The position numbers were made by a program, and so were the translations under genes. DNA of 64,000 nucleotides from Cucumis sativus (taxonomy: Eukaryota > Streptophyta > Magnoliopsida > Cucurbitales > Cucurbitaceae), in assembly GCF_000004075.3 (NCBI RefSeq), contig NC_026661.2, positions 19,434,307 through 19,498,306 of the forward strand. Direction: 5' to 3'. Position 1 is the stretch's first letter, and the number at the start of each line of letters is the position of its first letter. Below the pieces are notes generated by a model. That model did not search any database. It had not been told where the DNA came from and saw nothing but the letters and a program-made list of their open reading frames with translations. Of this stretch, positions 39,062 to 50,100 are shown in pieces.

Positions 39062-39310
39062 TATGCCATAGAACTAGGGAAGCAAAACCCTTGTTCTATT
39101 CTAACACCCTTTATCACACTAAGGTAGAAACATAGGAACACATAAATAATGGGAAGAAAAATACAAATATTTCAACAACCGGCCAACATTGAGTGATGAT
39201 GATACGAACCTCGGCTTCCGCCATAGCGTAAAGGGTTAGTCGAGGTTTTCCTTGTAGATATGAAATTTCAATGATTCCGTTTAGTGAAGGTGATCGGTGA
39301 GTGTTACTAC
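39062..39310 (-). pseudogene. SMC5 5'-end fragment (exon 1 region), copy 1
   Basis: This matches the real SMC5 at about 32165-32420: end of intron 1, exon 1, start codon and leader (for example gaaatttcaatgattccgtt). In exon 1 a 29-bp piece is missing between two ctcg tetranucleotides, which removes most of the first codons. No other exon follows, so it cannot make SMC5. Confidence 0.85.
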
Positions 39311-40919
39311 ATGCATGCAGATTAGTTAATCCAAAATTTAATCTTCAATTTATGAAAATCAATGCATGCGATTACCAAATGCTAAAGTTGATTTCACCTA
39401 AGCCAAGCCAATTGACTTGACTTAATTAACTTATGAAACACTAATTGAATCAATGAGACCATGTATTTTCAATTTCATATCAATTGCATTTAAGATCGTC
39501 TAGGGCAAGTTAGATTGAGTAGTATATATTTAGTTTTCAAGCAGTACCTAACTAAAATATTCATGCAACAAGTCGTAGTGAATACAAGTCGTTGGTTTAC
39601 AAGCTGTAATCAAGAAATCATCAATCGTACGATGCCGTGATACATATTTCAGTAAAAACACAATTGAATCCACAACTAAAAGACAATTCGGTTCTCAAAC
39701 TCACAATTAATTAAAACACACAACTTAGTTATACAAGTCGTTGGTTCATCATCACAAGCTGTAATCAAGAAATCACCAATTGTACTATGTCATGATACAT
39801 ATTCCAATAAAAACATAATTGAATCCACAATTAAAAGACAATTCGGTTCCAAACTCACAAATACTTAAAATAGTTAGAGAAAATTCTTAACAATCCAAAC
39901 TAGAAATGAGTACCTTAGCTCATTCTCGACATTTCAAGCAATGTGGAAAAGATAAAAAGAACATGAAGCAACAAAAAAAGATGCAGAAAGTTGAGTGAGG
40001 ATGAGTTATAGCCAACTGAAATTGGAGAGAGCTTGACCTAGATGGTGGACGAATTATTTATAAAAGTGTAACCATGTCGTGAGACTATGCTCCTTTCATA
40101 TTCAAAGGCAGCTACTACCTTACTAGTGTTGTTCCATGAGCCGTCGTGGTGCTGCAAGGTAGAGGTTATTTAAATTAACCTCTTTTGCACTCATTGACTC
40201 TGGTGTATGCGTATTAACTTCATCTACACCCAATTAAGCTTTAATTTGACACAAACACCGTATTCTACCATTGATTGTATCTCATAACCTACAAAATGGT
40301 CAAATAAGAACGTCAAATTATAGAATAATCATAATTAAAGGAAATGAGATAACACATTTTCAGTGCTTTCAGGTCATGTCTCCTGATTGAGATAAGAGCA
40401 CTTTATTAAAAGAGGAAAATAGACCTTCAGCGAACCCTTTAGTTGGGAATGATAACTTAGAGAGATAACCAATCTCTTCTAACACCAACTAAATAACCAT
40501 TTCAAATTTATATTTTTGTTTTTTTTAAATCATGTTTTTAAATTTTTGTTTATTGAAAACAAAAATAATGTATTTATTTGAAAGCTTCGTTTTTCATTTT
40601 CAATTTTTCTTCGTAATTTTAAAATCAAGTTTCTTGTTTAAAAACAAAAAAAAGACAAAAAAAAAAAAAAAACTAGTTACCATACAACACTTTTTTTTTT
40701 TTTTTTAAATACAGCTATATATACTAATATTTTGAATATTATTTTCAACTGTTCATTTATAAATATAGCGTTATTTAATTGATTAAAATTAAAGGAAGAC
40801 AAAATTTGTATCTAAATAATAATAATAAAAAAAGTGTGTGGTATATGAATTAGTGTGAACTTAAAAAGGGATTATATTGTGAGAAGAAATACCTCCAAAT
40901 GTATATCCAATGCTCTCCT
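39311..40919. other. Spacer of unknown origin with a tandem repeat
   Basis: AT-rich, with poly-A and poly-T runs near 40660-40710. It holds the roughly 130-bp duplication listed separately. No gene recognised. Confidence 0.5.
39583..39860. repeat. About 130-bp imperfect tandem repeat, two copies
   Basis: Both copies run tacaagtcgttggtt, agctgtaatcaagaaatca, tgatacatatt, aattgaatccacaa, aaaagacaattcggtt, aaactcacaa. The first starts at 39583, the second at 39732. Confidence 0.85.
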
Positions 40920-43601
40920 TCAATCAATAAGAACGTCAGGAATATGGGAAATGTTAGGCCAATCCTCTCCTCCCTCCTTGCATCTCTCCCCAAGTTGTGG
41001 GCACTTGATTATGTTAAGTTGCACCAAAGATTTGAGCTGTTGCATTTCCTTTGGAAGTGATTTTAATTTTGGACATTCTTCTATTTCCAAAGATACAAGA
41101 GAAGTAAGGGTGCCAATCCATTCCGATATACTCATGACAGATTTTAAACCCTCTAAATTTAGAATTTCAAGAGCATGAAGATGGGAGAGTTGATTCAGAT
41201 GTAATCTATCACAATTACCAATTCGAATTCCCCTTAACAAAATTGAGGTGGACACCCAATTGGGTAATCCTACTCCACAATACCCTTCAATTTGCAAGAG
41301 ATTAACATATGGATGTGGTTCTAAGCCTTCCAATACTATATCATCAGCATCACCTTCATATTCATTACCATTCTCAAATTTCCATTTCAGTCTCAAAAGT
41401 GGGACTTTTTTGTTTTTAAGATTTACTGATTTGACGTCTGATGGAGAAAACCTCAACTGCTCCAAACCTTTGATTTTTAAGTCAAATTCTATAAAATAAC
41501 TCCGCTCACTGAATTCCTTTACCTTATCAAACCTTTTACAATCAAACAAAAATGAACTTAATGTTTGTAGACTAGTCAACTTCTCCATCGTCCCTTGCAG
41601 CATATTCATTAATCTTGAATCACAAAGAAGATGTCTGAGGTTTACAAAATTGTTAATATCCCTTGGCAACTCCTTTAGGTCATAACACTTGGTTAGATCT
41701 AGTGTTTGCAAATTTTGCAATTTCGTGATGGAGTTTGGAACTGATTTCGCATCTTCACCGAGTTCTAGATATCGAAGATGTCTAAGCTTTTTTATTGACT
41801 TTGACACATTAGGGATTTGTAATACTCGCAAACGTGGAAAGTGAGAAAACAGTCTGTCCAAAAGAACTTTTTCAATTGGATTTCTCGTAAAGAAAGGATT
41901 TTTCGTAAACAAAAGGAACGTTCTTAATCCTTTAGCTTGTTGCAATTTGGACACATCATCAATCCATGATCGTGGTTCATATTCAAATGAAATATGACGA
42001 GTTTGTTCACTCACAACATATCCACTCTCTGGATATCCACGTATGTACAATTTCTGTCCAGCTACCTCTCTTGCAAGATCACACATCAAATCATGCATGC
42101 CAACTTCTTCAAAAGGAACATCCTCAATAGAAATTTCATAGAAAAACCTCCAACATAATTCATCCAAGTACTCCTTCCCAATATTCTCTACAGATTTTCC
42201 TCCATTTGATGATTCGATAAAACCTTGAGCTATCCATTGTCTAATCAATTCATTCATTCTAATTTTGTATCCTTTGGGAAACAAGGATGAATAGGAAAAA
42301 CATTGCTTCAAATTTGGTGACAAATGGTTATAGCTCAATTTTAATGTTGATATCACATGACCATCATTATTATTTTTTTCACGAGTGACATTTAAAAGTT
42401 CATTTTCTTTGATGAACTCCCAATCTTCTGCGGAAGTTTTTCCATATAATAAACGTCCTATGTGTCTTATTACAAGAGGAATACCTCCACATCTTTTTGA
42501 AATTTCTTTTCCCATTTTTATCAAGTTTTGATTTATTGACTCTAAGTCACTTTCTTTAAATGCCACTTCTTTAAACAACAACCAAGAAAAATCTTCAGTT
42601 AAGTCTTTTAGAGGAATTGTTTCGACTCCTGGAACTGCTTTACTGTCACGCTTTGTGATCAAAACCTTACTCCCTCTTGCACCAAGCATTAACAGGTTTT
42701 TCAAATTCTCCCATTCATTTTCATTTTCATTCCATACATCATCCATAACTAACAAATACTTCTTTCCTCCAATCACTTCTTCAAGCTTTGTCTTTAAAGG
42801 TTCCATTTCTTCTACCTTTGGTTTCTTTTCGGTTGCTGATTCAATTATCTTTTTCAATATTGTTTTTGTGTCAAATTGATTAGAAACCCAAATCCAAATT
42901 CTTGAACTAAAACCATCAGAGACTTGTTTGTCATTGTAGAGAGATTTGGCCAAAGTTGTCTTGCCAATTCCACCCATTCCAACAATAGCGATGAATGAAA
43001 CGTTAGCTTTCACCTTGTCATCCTCTGCTAGTAAATTTTTTTTAAGGTTGTTCATTTCATCATCCCTTCCAATTATTTTCTGATCCCCACTTAAAGATGA
43101 GTGAGTATCCCTTTCCATCCCAATTGGATAAGATAAAACATTTTGTATCCCAAGATAAGCAATTCCATTGAGCTGAAACTTATCTTTTTCTTGGGAAATA
43201 ACATCAAGCCTCTCATTAATTTTCTTGACTTGACATGCCATCCTATAGTTAAATGCAAGTTGGTTAGAATTGGAGAAGAAGATTCTAACCTGCTTTGCAT
43301 TTTTTCCTCTTGTCATCACTTCTCGACGGAGAGCCTCAGTAGAGATTTCATCAAGAACGTCCTCAACATCGTAAAAAACGTCTCCCAACTTTTCGAGCCA
43401 ATCGGTTAAAGAATGATCATTGCCTTTGATTTGACGTTGCTCTGCATCACGAAGTACAGATTGAATGGACGAAACATTGCTCCTTAGTTTGTTAAGATCA
43501 TCATTAAGACCACATACCATTCCAAGGCATTCTAAAGCATGAGAGCTAAGCTTCTTCAAGATCTCCACTCCAACACCCGAAAGAATTCCCTCTAGTGCCA
43601 T
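40920..43601 (-). CDS. CC-NB-ARC-LRR immune receptor, second clade (NLR B)
   Basis: An intracellular CNL immune receptor. Single exon, 893 residues from MALEGILSGVGVEILKKLSS, with no lesion. CC about 1-150 with FYDVEDVLDE in the EDVID position. NB-ARC: P-loop GMGGIGKTTL 208-217, kinase-2 LLVMDDVW 283-290, RNBS-B GSKVLITKRD 310-319 (Lys where TTR is usual), GLPL-like GGIPLVI 372-378, RNBS-D CFSYSSLFP 434-442 and MHD 502-504 in MHDLMCDLA. LRRs from about 560 to the end, finishing CPQLGERCKEGGEDWPNISH then IPDV, a common CNL ending. It differs from A, D and F in the P-loop (TT instead of TA), the N-terminus and a shorter LRR, so it is a separate lineage placed inside the cluster. The stop at 40920 follows the natural end of the family. 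Confidence 0.93.
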   Translation of the reverse strand: MALEGILSGVGVEILKKLSSHALECLGMVCGLNDDLNKLRSNVSSIQSVLRDAEQRQIKGNDHSLTDWLEKLGDVFYDVEDVLDEISTEALRREVMTRGKNAKQVRIFFSNSNQLAFNYRMACQVKKINERLDVISQEKDKFQLNGIAYLGIQNVLSYPIGMERDTHSSLSGDQKIIGRDDEMNNLKKNLLAEDDKVKANVSFIAIVGMGGIGKTTLAKSLYNDKQVSDGFSSRIWIWVSNQFDTKTILKKIIESATEKKPKVEEMEPLKTKLEEVIGGKKYLLVMDDVWNENENEWENLKNLLMLGARGSKVLITKRDSKAVPGVETIPLKDLTEDFSWLLFKEVAFKESDLESINQNLIKMGKEISKRCGGIPLVIRHIGRLLYGKTSAEDWEFIKENELLNVTREKNNNDGHVISTLKLSYNHLSPNLKQCFSYSSLFPKGYKIRMNELIRQWIAQGFIESSNGGKSVENIGKEYLDELCWRFFYEISIEDVPFEEVGMHDLMCDLAREVAGQKLYIRGYPESGYVVSEQTRHISFEYEPRSWIDDVSKLQQAKGLRTFLLFTKNPFFTRNPIEKVLLDRLFSHFPRLRVLQIPNVSKSIKKLRHLRYLELGEDAKSVPNSITKLQNLQTLDLTKCYDLKELPRDINNFVNLRHLLCDSRLMNMLQGTMEKLTSLQTLSSFLFDCKRFDKVKEFSERSYFIEFDLKIKGLEQLRFSPSDVKSVNLKNKKVPLLRLKWKFENGNEYEGDADDIVLEGLEPHPYVNLLQIEGYCGVGLPNWVSTSILLRGIRIGNCDRLHLNQLSHLHALEILNLEGLKSVMSISEWIGTLTSLVSLEIEECPKLKSLPKEMQQLKSLVQLNIIKCPQLGERCKEGGEDWPNISHIPDVLID

Positions 43602-43680
43602 TCCTTCAAATTTTTTTCTCTAGATGATTTTTTCTCACAATACCAAAACACTTTATATAGTGAGAAATACAATCGAATAC

Positions 43681-43735
43681 TAAAATGTGAAACTAATTCG
43701 ATGGGAATTAATTCGATGGGAATTAATTCGATGCT
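43681..43735. repeat. 15-bp tandem repeat upstream of NLR B
   Basis: The unit attcgatgggaatta is repeated about 2.5 times, roughly 100 bp upstream of the NLR B start codon. It lies in an AT-rich promoter region. Confidence 0.8.
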
Positions 43736-43844
43736 TTCCCCATTCCCACATGTGAAACTAATTCCATTGTATCAAATACTAAAATGATTGGTCCAGGTTT
43801 TCTTTTTCTTTTTCTTTTTCTTTATCGTTGGATAAGGAACCAAC

Positions 43845-44670
43845 GTGAGACAAGACCCAAAATATGTACATAGTTATTCTAAACTTACTCTTTCAATACT
43901 TTTATGCCATGGCTTTTATCAACAGGTGCACGATGTAGGATAGGAAGTTGAGGGTCACCAATTGCCATTTCAGTCTCTTCTAAAAGTTGCACATGAGTTA
44001 ATTTGACAAACTCACAAACCCTGTCCTGAGGAAAAAACTGAACCCCTCTCCCACAAGACAACAAGAAAAATAAATCAGAACGAAGTAATTTAATTCACAG
44101 AAATTATATACGCATGCATGCAGGCGCGCACACACACATATCAGATAAAAGTTGGTCAAATTTTACTCACTCGAGTTAAATTATTTACTTGAATATTAAA
44201 CCTTTGAATGATTCCAGCTACATCTTTTTTCGGCACAACTTTTCCTGAAGATGGTCAAGTACAAGTAAGAGCAACTTCTTTTACACAAAAACAACTTGAT
44301 TATTCACCCCTTCAAGAAAGGAATAAAAATTGAAATTTCCGGAGACATATGGTTTCTTCTTTAGACAAATCTCTCGTGGAAGAGTGTGTGTAAAAGAAAA
44401 ACTTCCACTTGGGAGAAATCTATATTAGGTTTAGGATGGCCACTAGGAGATTCCATCCAAAAATTAGAATCTTCCACTTGTTTAAATCTCGTCAAGCAAA
44501 ATCTTCATTTGAAGATTTTTGTAAGATGAGATCCCACAGAACTTATATTGACATCAAATACAGGGGAGTTCTTTACAATAGAGAGGTCATAAAGGTTCAG
44601 GATTTCATGAAAGGACCTAGTTTCAAGTTCCTGTGCTCCTCCCATAAAAGAAAGCCACACACCATATTAA
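43845..44670 (-). pseudogene. SMC5 internal fragment (exons 4-5 plus intron 1 part), copy 2
   Basis: 43845-44420 matches SMC5 28465-29055, with exon 5, intron 4, exon 4 and part of intron 3 in order. 44421-44670 then matches SMC5 intron 1 sequence near 31190-31460. The roughly 2.1 kb between them, with exons 2 and 3, is missing. Introns are retained, so this is a DNA-level copy, not a retrocopy. Exon 5 has lost one T in the run before the tatgccatggctt block, a frameshift. It is not functional. Confidence 0.88.
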
Positions 44671-45165
44671 ATAATAATGCATGTGTATTATTGCTGGGAC
44701 TTTTTCTAAAAAACATTAGAAGTCTTGGTCTATGCACTTTCTACCACTTTTGAGGTGCTTTTCTTTAATTTCGTTGTCTTTTCTTTTTTAAAGGTAAATT
44801 ATTTTTTTCAAAAAGTTAGAGCATTCATATATATGGTCTCAACAAAGTGATTGGAAAAAGAGTAATAAAAGATACATTAGGATTTCAATAAAGTATAGAG
44901 TCGATTATTCATTCACACCGGTAGTTGAGTTGGAAATATGATATTATGTTCATGTATATATATTAATGTTTTGCATCAAAGGAGAGAGAGAACAGATTAT
45001 TACACAACACTATTGGGGTTAGGTAATCTCTCTTTCTCCTTCCTTTTGGTTCATCAAAATCCTAAAAAAGTATTGGTAAAAATTAATAATTGATGGTTAA
45101 TTAAGAAGGAAAAATGACAATTATATTATATTGTATGTAACCAAAAATAGCAAAATATTATATTG
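44671..45165. other. Spacer with NLR 5'-flank copy
   Basis: 44700-44930 is a diverged copy of the NLR A upstream region, including cttggtctatgcact. No gene seen. Confidence 0.5.
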
Positions 45166-45167
45166 GG

Positions 45168-46330
45168 ACAATACATAATAGTCAAGCTTGATAGGGAAAT
45201 GAGGTGGCCGATCTCTTCTGGCAACAAACGTAATTTGGGACACCTAAGAATACGCAGATCTGATAGTGAACTGAGTTGGCCGATCCCTTCAATACTCAAT
45301 AAATTTCACAATTTATTAGACGCAAAGTTTTAATAGCTGTCATATATTCCAAACCCTTTGGCAAATACTCCAATTTGGGTATGTCCCAAAAAGAAAGACG
45401 GCGGAGACTGCTAAGTTCTTTCCAGTACAATAGCCTACCATCTTCCTCATACACTAGATGGGAAGAAGACATTAGTAAATGTTTGCAATTTCGTATGGTA
45501 AGAGACTCAAGATCTTTCATATTGCAGTTTAACACCTCTGGCAGGAACTTAATATCAATATTGTCAATCTCAAGACTAGATAATTTAGACAGTGTTGAAG
45601 AAGAAGAAGAATCCGCAGCAAGGTTTGTAGCCATTCTAACTACCCTGTCAAAAACTTGCAAACCAACACCCCTTATTCTCAATGATCGCAAAAGTGGATG
45701 CTGTGGAATAAAAGCCAGCTGAGGACAATCCAAAATCCATAATTCAGAAAGCTGATGTAATGCTGTTGCAAGAGAGGCAGTGTATTGAGCAGAGTAATTC
45801 GAAGCTATTTCCCCCCTTCTCCACCCTTTCAACTTAGGCATCTTCTTAATCCTTAGTTTCTCAAGGGATGGAAAAAAAGTTGTTGATGAAGAAACAGGAC
45901 TGCTATCATCAATGTATTCGATGTTGGATAAGTCCTTGAGATAAAGATTCTTGAGATATGGAAATTGATCAAATTGAGGGAGATGCTCCAATTTTTCACA
46001 ATGACAAAGCTTTATGCTAACCAGACCACCCAGGAAAGAATCAGATGATACCCAATCACATAACTTCATGCCTCTATATCCTCTTATACTCATTTTGCGA
46101 ACATTTGAATGTGGTTTTAAGCACTCCAAAATCCTCTCATCTTCAGCATATGAGGCATCATCAATTTTCGGCTTCTTCTTATATGTGTCCCAAAGTAATT
46201 CCAATTTTCGAATTTCAGACTTTTCTTCAAAATATTTCACATTTTCTATATCAGTGGTTGTGCAAAATTGTAATCCTCGAATACGCAATGATCCTCTTAA
46301 TTGGAGCCTTCTGGAGTCCTTTCAAGATTA
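45168..46330 (-). pseudogene. LRR-only NLR pseudogene with a frameshift (LRR C)
   Basis: The LRR half of a CNL gene of the D/F clade without CC or NB-ARC. An open stretch of about 330 codons begins in RLQLRGSLRIRGLQFCTTTD, includes CLKPHSNVRKMSIRGYRGMK, HCEKLEHLPQFDQFPYLKNL and IPQHPLLRSL, and ends at TGA at 45296-45298. The intact paralogue at 56.1 kb has gtgaaaatttagtgag at this point and here it is gtgaaatttattgag: one base is lost. After the shift the LRR continues in another frame (SIEGIGQLSSLSDLRI, PKLRLLPEEIGHLISL) to about 45168. The homology stops abruptly near 46330. There is no plausible start codon. Confidence 0.85.
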
Positions 46331-47168
46331 TAAGTCATTCCCTGCAAGGTCAGGTGGTTTGTGCCACCAATAACAAAATTGTTGCCGTTGAGGTAGCTAA
46401 GTCCGATTAGCGCCTCATCCGAAATACAAGCGCCAGATTAGAATAAAAAAGAAATATCAGGATCATGATCCGAATAACCAATTTAAAGTCGGAGATTTGA
46501 TTCAATTTTAGATTTCGATCCAAGCCGAATCATAAAAAATATTCAATTTTAGATTTGTACAATCAACATATAGGTTGATTAGTTACATCCCAGATTGGTA
46601 CTTAGTTCTTTATATGTCTACATAAAAAAGCAGTAGAAAACAATTTTATCAATAATTAATTTCTGTTATGTGATTGGTTTATTCTCAGACTTTTTGAATT
46701 TTCTTCCAATGTACTTTCAAGCATTCTTCTCTCTCACTCTGTTGTCGCCATCAAACCATATATTATTGTGAAGTCATTGCATCACTAACAAATAAAAATT
46801 TTAATTTTATGGGAATCTTGGTTTCAAATGTTTAAAGACAGGGAAAATGTGGAAATAAGAAGATTAATTAATGCATACCTCTAATTAATGAATGGAGCTT
46901 TTCCCTCTTTCTCCATCAGCATGTTGAGATGATACACCGTTTCAGGCAGTCGGTAAATTTTCTTTCAGCTTTGGATATTAACTATCAGTCTTGCACCATA
47001 GAAAGAGAGTAGATAACTAAATTTGGATAATACTTAAAAAGTTGAGAGTTTGATAACATGGAAATGATTGTTTGTTTTTTCCTAGTAAATGTGAAAAATG
47101 ACGAATGAGGGAAATGGTAGGGTTGTGCATACCTTCTTGTAAATGTTCAATATCTCCTTTCACCTCCT
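46331..47168. other. Spacer downstream of NLR D
   Basis: No gene. Intron-like and exon-like pieces (donor gtatgcac near 47130 and gtatgcat near 46878 on the minus strand) suggest a spliced 3' UTR for NLR D, but this is only a guess. Confidence 0.35.
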
Positions 47169-50100
47169 CTACTTGTTTAGCTTCTTCCACGTCTTCGATA
47201 ACTTGGGGCATTTTGAAACTGTCAATGATCCTCGCAAGGAGGACAGGTGTAAAAGTCCTTCTGGCAACGAAGTTAAATTGAGACATTCCTCAATAGTGAA
47301 AATTGACAGTGAAGTGAGATGGCCGATCCCTTCGGGTAACGAAGTTAAATTGACACAACGCCTAATTATCAAAGTTGACAGTGAAGTGAGGTGACTGACC
47401 CCTTCTGGCAATGAAGTTAAACAGGGACATTCCTCAATAGTGAAACTTGATAATGAAGTGAGATGGCTGACTCCTTCTGGCAACGAAGTTAAATTGACAC
47501 AATACTTAATTAGCAAAGTTGATAGTGAAGTGAGGTGACCAATCCCTGCTGGCAATGAAGTTAAATTGGGACAACAAACAATCGTCAAATATGATAGTGA
47601 AGTGAGATGGCTGATCCCTTCTGGCAACGAAGTTAAATTGCTACAATTACAAATTCTCAAGCTTGACAGAGAAGTGAGGTGGCTAATCCCTTCAAGACTC
47701 ACTATATTAGGACAATTATATAGATCCAAACGTTCAAGAGTTGTCATATATTTCAACTCCTTCCACAAATACTCCAATTGTGGCATGTCAAAAATACCAA
47801 GCGAGTGGAGATTTCCAAGTTTTTTCCCTAGTACGCCATCGTTATCCTCATCAACAAGATGGGAAGAAGACATTTGCAAATTTTTGCAATTTACTACGGT
47901 AAAAATCTCAAGATCTGTCGTACTACCAAACAACTCCTCTGGCAGAAACTCAAGATCAATATTCTGAATGTGAAGAATAGATAATTTAGACAAAGCTGAA
48001 GAAGAATCAGCAGCAGGGGTTGTAGCCATTTTTATTACCATATCAAAAAGTTGCACACTAACATCATTCAATGCTAATGATCGCAAAGGTGGATGCTGTG
48101 GAATAGAAGCCAACTGAGGACAATTAGAAATATCTAATCGAGAAAGGTGATGTAATATTGTTGGAAACAAGGCACTGTAACGAGCAGATTCCGGGGGGGT
48201 TTCCCCCTTCCACCATCCTTTCAAGTTAGGCATTGTCATGATGGTTAGCTTCTCAAGGGATGGAAAGAAAGTTGATGAAGAAAGAGAATTGTTATTATCA
48301 ATGTACTCAATACTGGGTAAGTTTTCAAGAAGAAGATGCTTGAGAAAAGGAAATTGATCAAATTGAGGGAGATGCTGCAACTTTTCACAACTTTGAAGCT
48401 CTATGTTGACCAAACCGCCTAAATAATCAAAAGATAGCCAATTACACAACTTTACTCCTCTATATCCTCTTATCTGCATTTTGTGGACATTTGAATGTGG
48501 TTTTAAGCAGTCTAGAACTCTCTCATCATCGTTTTCTGATGCATAGTCAGTTTCAGCGTCGTACAGATCCCTATTCCAACGTAGTTTCAGCTTCTGAATT
48601 CCAAATTTCTCTTCCATATATTTAGCATTTTTCAAATCAGTAGTGGTACAAAGTTCTAATCCTTTAATAAGCAAGGATCCTCTTAACCTAGCAAGTTCAT
48701 TCAACTCACTTAAATCACAACCCTTATCCTTCCCTAATACAAACAAATTCATCGTTTGAAGGCTAGTCAACCCACCCAGTCCTTTTGGCATGTGAGTCAA
48801 ACGGTAGCAACCATGTACATCAAGATGCTTAAGATTTATCAAATTGTTAATATCGGTTGGCAATTCTCTTAGATCACTGCAGTGACGAAGGATAAGTGTT
48901 TCCAGATTATACAATTTCGTAATAAACTTTGGGAGAAATTTCATATCATGATCAGAAATGTCAAGATATCTTAAATGTCTTAACTGACTAATGAACTTGG
49001 GAATTTTCTGAAATTTGCTGTACCCCAAATTCAATGACCGTAATCGCAAATGATTTTCAGATAGAAGAAATGGAGGACCATGCAAAGTTCTCAAATTCTT
49101 TACCTCAGTCAATGATTTTGCTTCAAGTTCCCAACTTTTCCTTGAATAATTGGAGGGAAATGACACATGTCGAGTCCTTTTATCAATTGACTTAGTTTTA
49201 TCACTTGCATCCACACATTCATTTTCTACTATCCAACATGCAAGATCATGTATCAAATCATGCATCTTGCACTCCTTGACGTCTCCCCATTTATTTACTT
49301 TTACATTGTGAAAGAATGACCTGCCCAACAACTCTTTAAAATAATCATCACCAACATCTTCAATTTCTTTATTACTATGTGATTGAATGAAACCTTGTGC
49401 CATCCATTGCTTTACCAATCCATCCTTTTGAAACTCATAGTCTTTCGGAAACAATGCACAATATGTAAAACAGTGCTTCAAATTAGATGGAAGGTGGTTG
49501 AAACTTATCTTCAATATTGGTTGAATTTGATTTTCTTGTTGCAAAATTGTGCCAAGATCGTTGTCCTTGAATGACAACCAATCCATTTCTGTGTTTTTGA
49601 AATATAACAAACGTCCAACTATTCTTATTGTAAGAGGAGAACCTTTCAACTTTGCTATAATCTCTTTACCGATTCTAACCTTATTTGAATTCTCAATCTC
49701 TTCTTCTTCATTCAAAAATGCCATTTTTCTAAACAACGCCCAAGAGCTCTCATTGTCAAGTTCTTTTAAGTGATGAAACTGAACTGTATCAGAAGCCTGT
49801 GCCACTTGCAGATTACGTGTTGTGATCAAAATCCGACTTCCCTTGGCACCACCCATTAAAAATCTCTTTAGACTAACCCATGTTTCATGGCTTTCATTCC
49901 ACACATCATCCATGACCAACAAGTATTTCTTTCCATCAATTTTTTCTTGAAGCATACTTTGTAGTATATCCAATTGAAGAGAATCGGGTTTCTTTTTCGC
50001 AATAAACTCTATAATCTTTTCAACAATTACTTTGATATCAAACTCTTGAGAGATGCACACCCATAATTTCAACTTAAAATGTTCATTTATCTTCTCATCA

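Noticed and set aside
38610-39071. 153-codon plus-strand open frame
   Set aside because: It crosses a junction between unique DNA and a copy of the NLR flank, so the frame is a product of the mosaic. No domain recognised.
47255-47700. Regular repeats that could suggest a CRISPR-like or satellite array
   Set aside because: The repeats are in frame and encode LRR units of NLR D; there are no unique spacers.
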